From NCBI RefSeq assembly GCF_022662335.1, contig NZ_JAKNQJ010000001.1, positions 62,001 to 126,000 on the forward strand: DNA of 64,000 bases, read 5' to 3'. This stretch comes from Sphingomonas sp. CROZ-RG-20F-R02-07 (GTDB lineage Bacteria; Pseudomonadota; Alphaproteobacteria; Sphingomonadales; Sphingomonadaceae). A program made the position numbers and the translations under genes. Position 1 is the stretch's first letter; each line of letters begins with the position of its first letter. Positions 61,410 through 64,000 of the stretch are shown piece after piece. A model generated the notes under the pieces. It searched no databases. It was not told where the DNA came from and was given only the letters and a program-made list of their open reading frames with translations.

Positions 61410-62752
61410 GAGGGCATGGGGTCGCCGGTCGCGCGCTGCATCGGCTGGAAGCGCATCGCGCTGCGCTTGCGCGCGAGATAGGTGTCGAGCCCGATCTGCG
61501 CGCCGATCAGCATGTAGATGAACGGCTGGAAGGCGATCGCGATGAACCCCGCGCCCAGCAGATAGACGATCTGCGCGCTCTGCAGCGCGCCGGCGAGGGG
61601 CCCCGCCCAATCATCCTCGCCCGATCGATAGCGCCGCCGCAGCACCTCCATCCGGACGATGCCGACGAGATTGATGACCAGCCACAGCAGGAGGCCGGGA
61701 TAGCCCTGTTCCCCCAGCATCTCGAAATAGGCGCTGTGATAGGCGCGCGCCTTGTCCATCTCGGTCTTGTCGACCGGTCCGCTCGCCTTGCCGCCGGTGT
61801 CGATCAGGTCGTAGCGGATATGGTTCTGGCGATAGGCCTCGAATCCGCCGCCGAACGGGTGAGTCTTCGCGTAATCCCAGGTCCATTGCCACACCGCCAG
61901 CCGGGTGGAGGCGGATTCGTCGGCCTGATACGACTTGATCGTGTTCATCCGCTCGGTGAAGGCCGATGGCAGGAACGGCACCGCGCAGAGCGCCAACAGG
62001 ACGAGCATCGCGACGTAGCGCGCCTTCTTCTTCACCGCACGGATCGACAGCACCGCCACCAGCACGATGCAGAGCAGCCCGGTGCGGGTCGAGGTGCCGA
62101 TCGGGATCAGCAGGCACGCGAAGATCAGCGCGAGGCCATAGGCCTTCACCCGCCAGTCCGGGCGGAATACGGTGCCGTGCGTCATCAGCCACGCGATGAT
62201 CGGGATGATCGCGATCGCGACGGTGGAGATCGTGCTGCCCTCGTAGAGGCCGCTGTTGTTGTCGACCATCAGGTTGAGCTGGCCATATCCGCCACCGCCG
62301 CTCGCCAGCGTCTTGATGCCGCCGACGATGATGATCGACGAGGCGGCGAGGATCATGAACAGCAGCAGCGCCTCGATCCGCAGCCGCGTACGCAGCGTGA
62401 GCGGCAGGAAGGCGGCGAACAGCAACGCCTTCCACACCCAATCCCATTTATCGAGCGCCTCGATCGGAAAGTCCGCGCCGATCGTCGTCACCCAGCAATA
62501 GACGAGCAGCAGCAGGATCAGCGCCTGGCGCGGCGCCACGCGCATGTCGCGCTTGTCGTCCGCCAGTGCCCAGCCACCGACCGCCAGCCCTACCGCGATC
62601 AGCGAGATCGGCACCGTGTTGAGCAGATAATAGGTCAGACGCTGCGGCGAGACGATGTCGATATAGACATAGGCGAGCACGAACAGGAACGGCCGACGAA
62701 ATCCCATGCCGAGCAGCGCGACCAGAAAGCCGATAAAGGCGAGATCACGCAC
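61406..62752 (-). CDS. O-glycosylation ligase / polymerase, exosortase A system-associated
   Basis: 448 residues from GTG 62752, with GGAGG about 11 bases upstream. About eleven membrane segments (starts LAFIGFLVALLGMGFRRPFLFVLAYVYID, in parts). The Wzy_C/O-antigen ligase region contains IGTSTRTGLLCIVLVAV, TRLAVWQWTWDYAKTHPFGGGFEAY (in parts) and AYHSAYFEMLGEQGYPGLLLWL. This sequence style matches the exosortase-A-associated ligases. It would polymerise or transfer a sugar chain at the periplasmic face. Its start overlaps the stop of the small upstream ORF by 8 bp. Confidence 0.9.
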   Translation of the reverse strand: MRDLAFIGFLVALLGMGFRRPFLFVLAYVYIDIVSPQRLTYYLLNTVPISLIAVGLAVGGWALADDKRDMRVAPRQALILLLLVYCWVTTIGADFPIEALDKWDWVWKALLFAAFLPLTLRTRLRIEALLLFMILAASSIIIVGGIKTLASGGGGYGQLNLMVDNNSGLYEGSTISTVAIAIIPIIAWLMTHGTVFRPDWRVKAYGLALIFACLLIPIGTSTRTGLLCIVLVAVLSIRAVKKKARYVAMLVLLALCAVPFLPSAFTERMNTIKSYQADESASTRLAVWQWTWDYAKTHPFGGGFEAYRQNHIRYDLIDTGGKASGPVDKTEMDKARAYHSAYFEMLGEQGYPGLLLWLVINLVGIVRMEVLRRRYRSGEDDWAGPLAGALQSAQIVYLLGAGFIAIAFQPFIYMLIGAQIGLDTYLARKRSAMRFQPMQRATGDPMPS

Positions 62753-62882
62753 CCGGCGGCCTCCGCCGGCGGATCCCGGAGGGGCGTTCGCCTTCCTGAT
62801 CGAGATCGGGACGGCGCAGCAGCAGGATGGCGACCAGCATCAGCAGGCCGTGGCTGAGCCCGAGCGCGAGATTGTCGATCAT
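62745..62882 (-). CDS. Small hydrophobic protein upstream of the ligase
   Basis: 45 residues, too short for many gene callers. It is almost one membrane segment (LALGLSHGLLMLVAILLLRR) and a polar, arginine-rich tail (PDLDQEGERPSGIRRRRPP). Its stop overlaps the GTG of the ligase gene, which suggests translational coupling. No clear ribosome site precedes the ATG, so the start is uncertain. Function unknown. Confidence 0.45.
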   Translation of the reverse strand: MIDNLALGLSHGLLMLVAILLLRRPDLDQEGERPSGIRRRRPPGA

Positions 62883-62972
62883 GGCGCATGCTGCTCCGCT
62901 GGTGTCGCCGGGCCCTAGCGCGGTTTCGGTTGACGGCCCGTTAAGCGCTTGTGACCTAAACCGGAAACCACG

Positions 62973-64000
62973 ATGCGCATCCTCCATATCCTCGATCACG
63001 GATTGCCGCTGCAAAGCGGTTACACCTTTCGCACGCGCGCGATCCTGAAGGCGCAGATCGCCCGCGGCTGGCAGGTCGCCGCCGTCACCGGCCCGCGCCA
63101 GGCGCAGCCGGGCGCTGCAGAGGCGGGTGGGGGGGCGCTGGTCGAGACGATCGACGGGTTGACCTTTCATCGCACCCGCGGCGCGGCGCCTGCCGGGCTG
63201 TTGGGCGAGGCGGCGGGGCTTGCGGCCTTTGCGCGGCGGATCGATGCGGCGGTCGAGTCGTTCCGGCCCGACATCCTCCACGCGCACTCGCCCGTGCTCG
63301 ACGCATTGGCGGCTTTGTGGGTGGCGCGGCGTCGGTGCCTGCCCCTGATGTACGAGATCCGCGCCTTCTGGGAGGATGCCGCGGTCGGCAACGGGACGGG
63401 GCGGGAGGGTTCGCTGCGCTATCGCACGACGCGCGCGCTCGAAAGCTGGGCGGTGGCGCGGGCGGATGCGGTGGCGGTGATCTGCGAGGGGCTTCGCGGC
63501 GATCTCGTCGCGCGGGGCATTCCGGTCGAAAAGATCCTGGTGTCGCCCAACGGCGTCGACATGGATCTTTTCGGCACGCCACCACCCCGGGACGCGGCGC
63601 TGGCCGCCGAACTGGGGCTCGACGGCGCCGATGTCGTCGGCTTCATCGGCAGCTTCTACGATTACGAGGGGCTGGACGACCTGATCGCGGCGATGCCCGC
63701 ATTGATCGCTGCACGGCCTGCCGCGCGACTGCTGCTCGTCGGCGGCGGCCCCATGGAGGTGGCGCTGCGCGCGCAGGCCGCGGCGTCGCCGGGGGCTCAC
63801 GCAATCCGCTTCGTCGGGCGCGTGCCGCACCAGATGGTCGAGCGCTATTACGGCTTGGTCGACATCCTCGCCTATCCGCGCAAGCGGATGCGGCTGACTG
63901 ATCTCGTCACGCCGCTGAAACCGCTGGAGGCGATGGCGCAGGGCCGGCTGGTGGCGGCATCGGACGTCGGCGGCCACCGCGAACTCATTCGCGATGGCGA
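62973..64000 (+). CDS. Glycosyltransferase, exosortase A system-associated (3' end cut by window edge)
   Basis: 342 residues are visible; no stop before the window end. N-terminal GT4-type domain: MRILHILDHGLPLQSGYTFR, then ILHAHSPVLDALAALWVARR and LMYEIRAFWEDAAVGNGT. The C-terminal nucleotide-sugar part has ILVSPNGVDMDLF, VGFIGSFYDYEGLDDL, RLLLVGGGPM and VTPLKPLEAMAQGRLVAAS (EX7E-like). The TFRTRAI and EIRAFWEDAAV motifs are typical of the exosortase-A-linked group. It transfers a sugar to a lipid-linked chain in the cytoplasm. It diverges from the ligase operon. Confidence 0.9.
   Translation, partial: MRILHILDHGLPLQSGYTFRTRAILKAQIARGWQVAAVTGPRQAQPGAAEAGGGALVETIDGLTFHRTRGAAPAGLLGEAAGLAAFARRIDAAVESFRPDILHAHSPVLDALAALWVARRRCLPLMYEIRAFWEDAAVGNGTGREGSLRYRTTRALESWAVARADAVAVICEGLRGDLVARGIPVEKILVSPNGVDMDLFGTPPPRDAALAAELGLDGADVVGFIGSFYDYEGLDDLIAAMPALIAARPAARLLLVGGGPMEVALRAQAAASPGAHAIRFVGRVPHQMVERYYGLVDILAYPRKRMRLTDLVTPLKPLEAMAQGRLVAASDVGGHRELIRDG

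Noticed and set aside
62635-62889. 84-codon minus-strand frame with GGAG before its ATG at 62889
   Set aside because: It runs across the ligase start in another frame and is an Arg/Ser-rich shadow. The 45-residue hydrophobic frame coupled to the ligase is more plausible.
1-64000. CRISPR arrays, insertion sequences, prophage genes, restriction or other defence genes
   Set aside because: No regularly spaced repeats, transposase, integrase, capsid or methylase genes were seen. The repeats found are isolated palindromes.

Overview
The window is about 64 kb of GC-rich chromosome (roughly two thirds GC by eye) from an alphaproteobacterium. It is most likely a sphingomonad (Sphingomonas or a close relative). 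The evidence is the ispH-thrB-rnhA order, the glyQ-glyS-ppdK run, the petABC operon, a split two-subunit glycine decarboxylase behind a tandem glycine riboswitch, a UrcA protein, EcfG-like promoter motifs, sphingomonad-type palindromic repeats, and an exosortase-A-associated polysaccharide cluster at the right end. Coding density is high. Almost every gene is a recognisable housekeeping or conserved gene. No tRNA, rRNA, insertion sequence, integrase or CRISPR array was found.

Layout. 1-5 kb: UrcA remnant, rluB-rsmD, a CheY-like regulator, hemF with an acetyltransferase, trmL. 5-8 kb: the cytochrome bc1 operon petABC. 8-15 kb: a Gly/Tyr-rich lipoprotein with an EcfG-like promoter, a MaoC protein, an NPP-type phosphodiesterase, ychF, an outer-membrane-like protein, pth, rplY, a TraB/GumN protein. 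15-22 kb: glyQ-glyS-ppdK followed by a translationally coupled DUF1214/DUF1254 pair. 22-30 kb: a Tad (Flp) pilus operon read leftward (prepilin peptidase, cpaB, cpaC, cpaD, cpaE, tadB, tadC) that lacks the usual CpaF/TadA ATPase and a Flp pilin gene. 30-35 kb: hydrolase, FAD oxidoreductase, ispH-thrB-rnhA, a lipoprotein. 35-40 kb: glycine riboswitch and gcvT-gcvH-gcvPA-gcvPB. 40.1-42 kb: an AT-rich islet with three small orphan membrane proteins. 42-54 kb: membrane protein, EamA transporter, proS (archaeal/eukaryotic type), rnr, saccharopine-dehydrogenase-like protein, ABC exporter, phaZ, PPOX-fold protein, thiolase and MaoC hydratase. 54-60 kb: putA, an MscS channel, topoisomerase IB, a DJ-1/PfpI protein. 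60-64 kb: acyltransferase, O-glycosylation ligase and glycosyltransferase, the edge of an exosortase-A exopolysaccharide locus that continues past the window.

The most interesting signals lie outside ordinary gene calls. A palindromic repeat family occurs in intergenic DNA (45.1 and 47.5 kb) and also in-frame inside two essential-type enzymes, putA (about 36 codons, at the boundary between its two catalytic domains) and glyS (about 8 to 12 codons). Both genes read it in the same frame (core PGEGRG). This resembles the protein-inserted palindromic elements of Rickettsia. Other leads are the AT-rich islet, the incomplete Tad operon, EcfG-like promoters, a repeat wedged directly in front of the TTG start of gcvPA, and an intruding outer-membrane-like gene that splits the usual rplY-pth-ychF cluster. 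All calls come from reading the sequence, with no database search.
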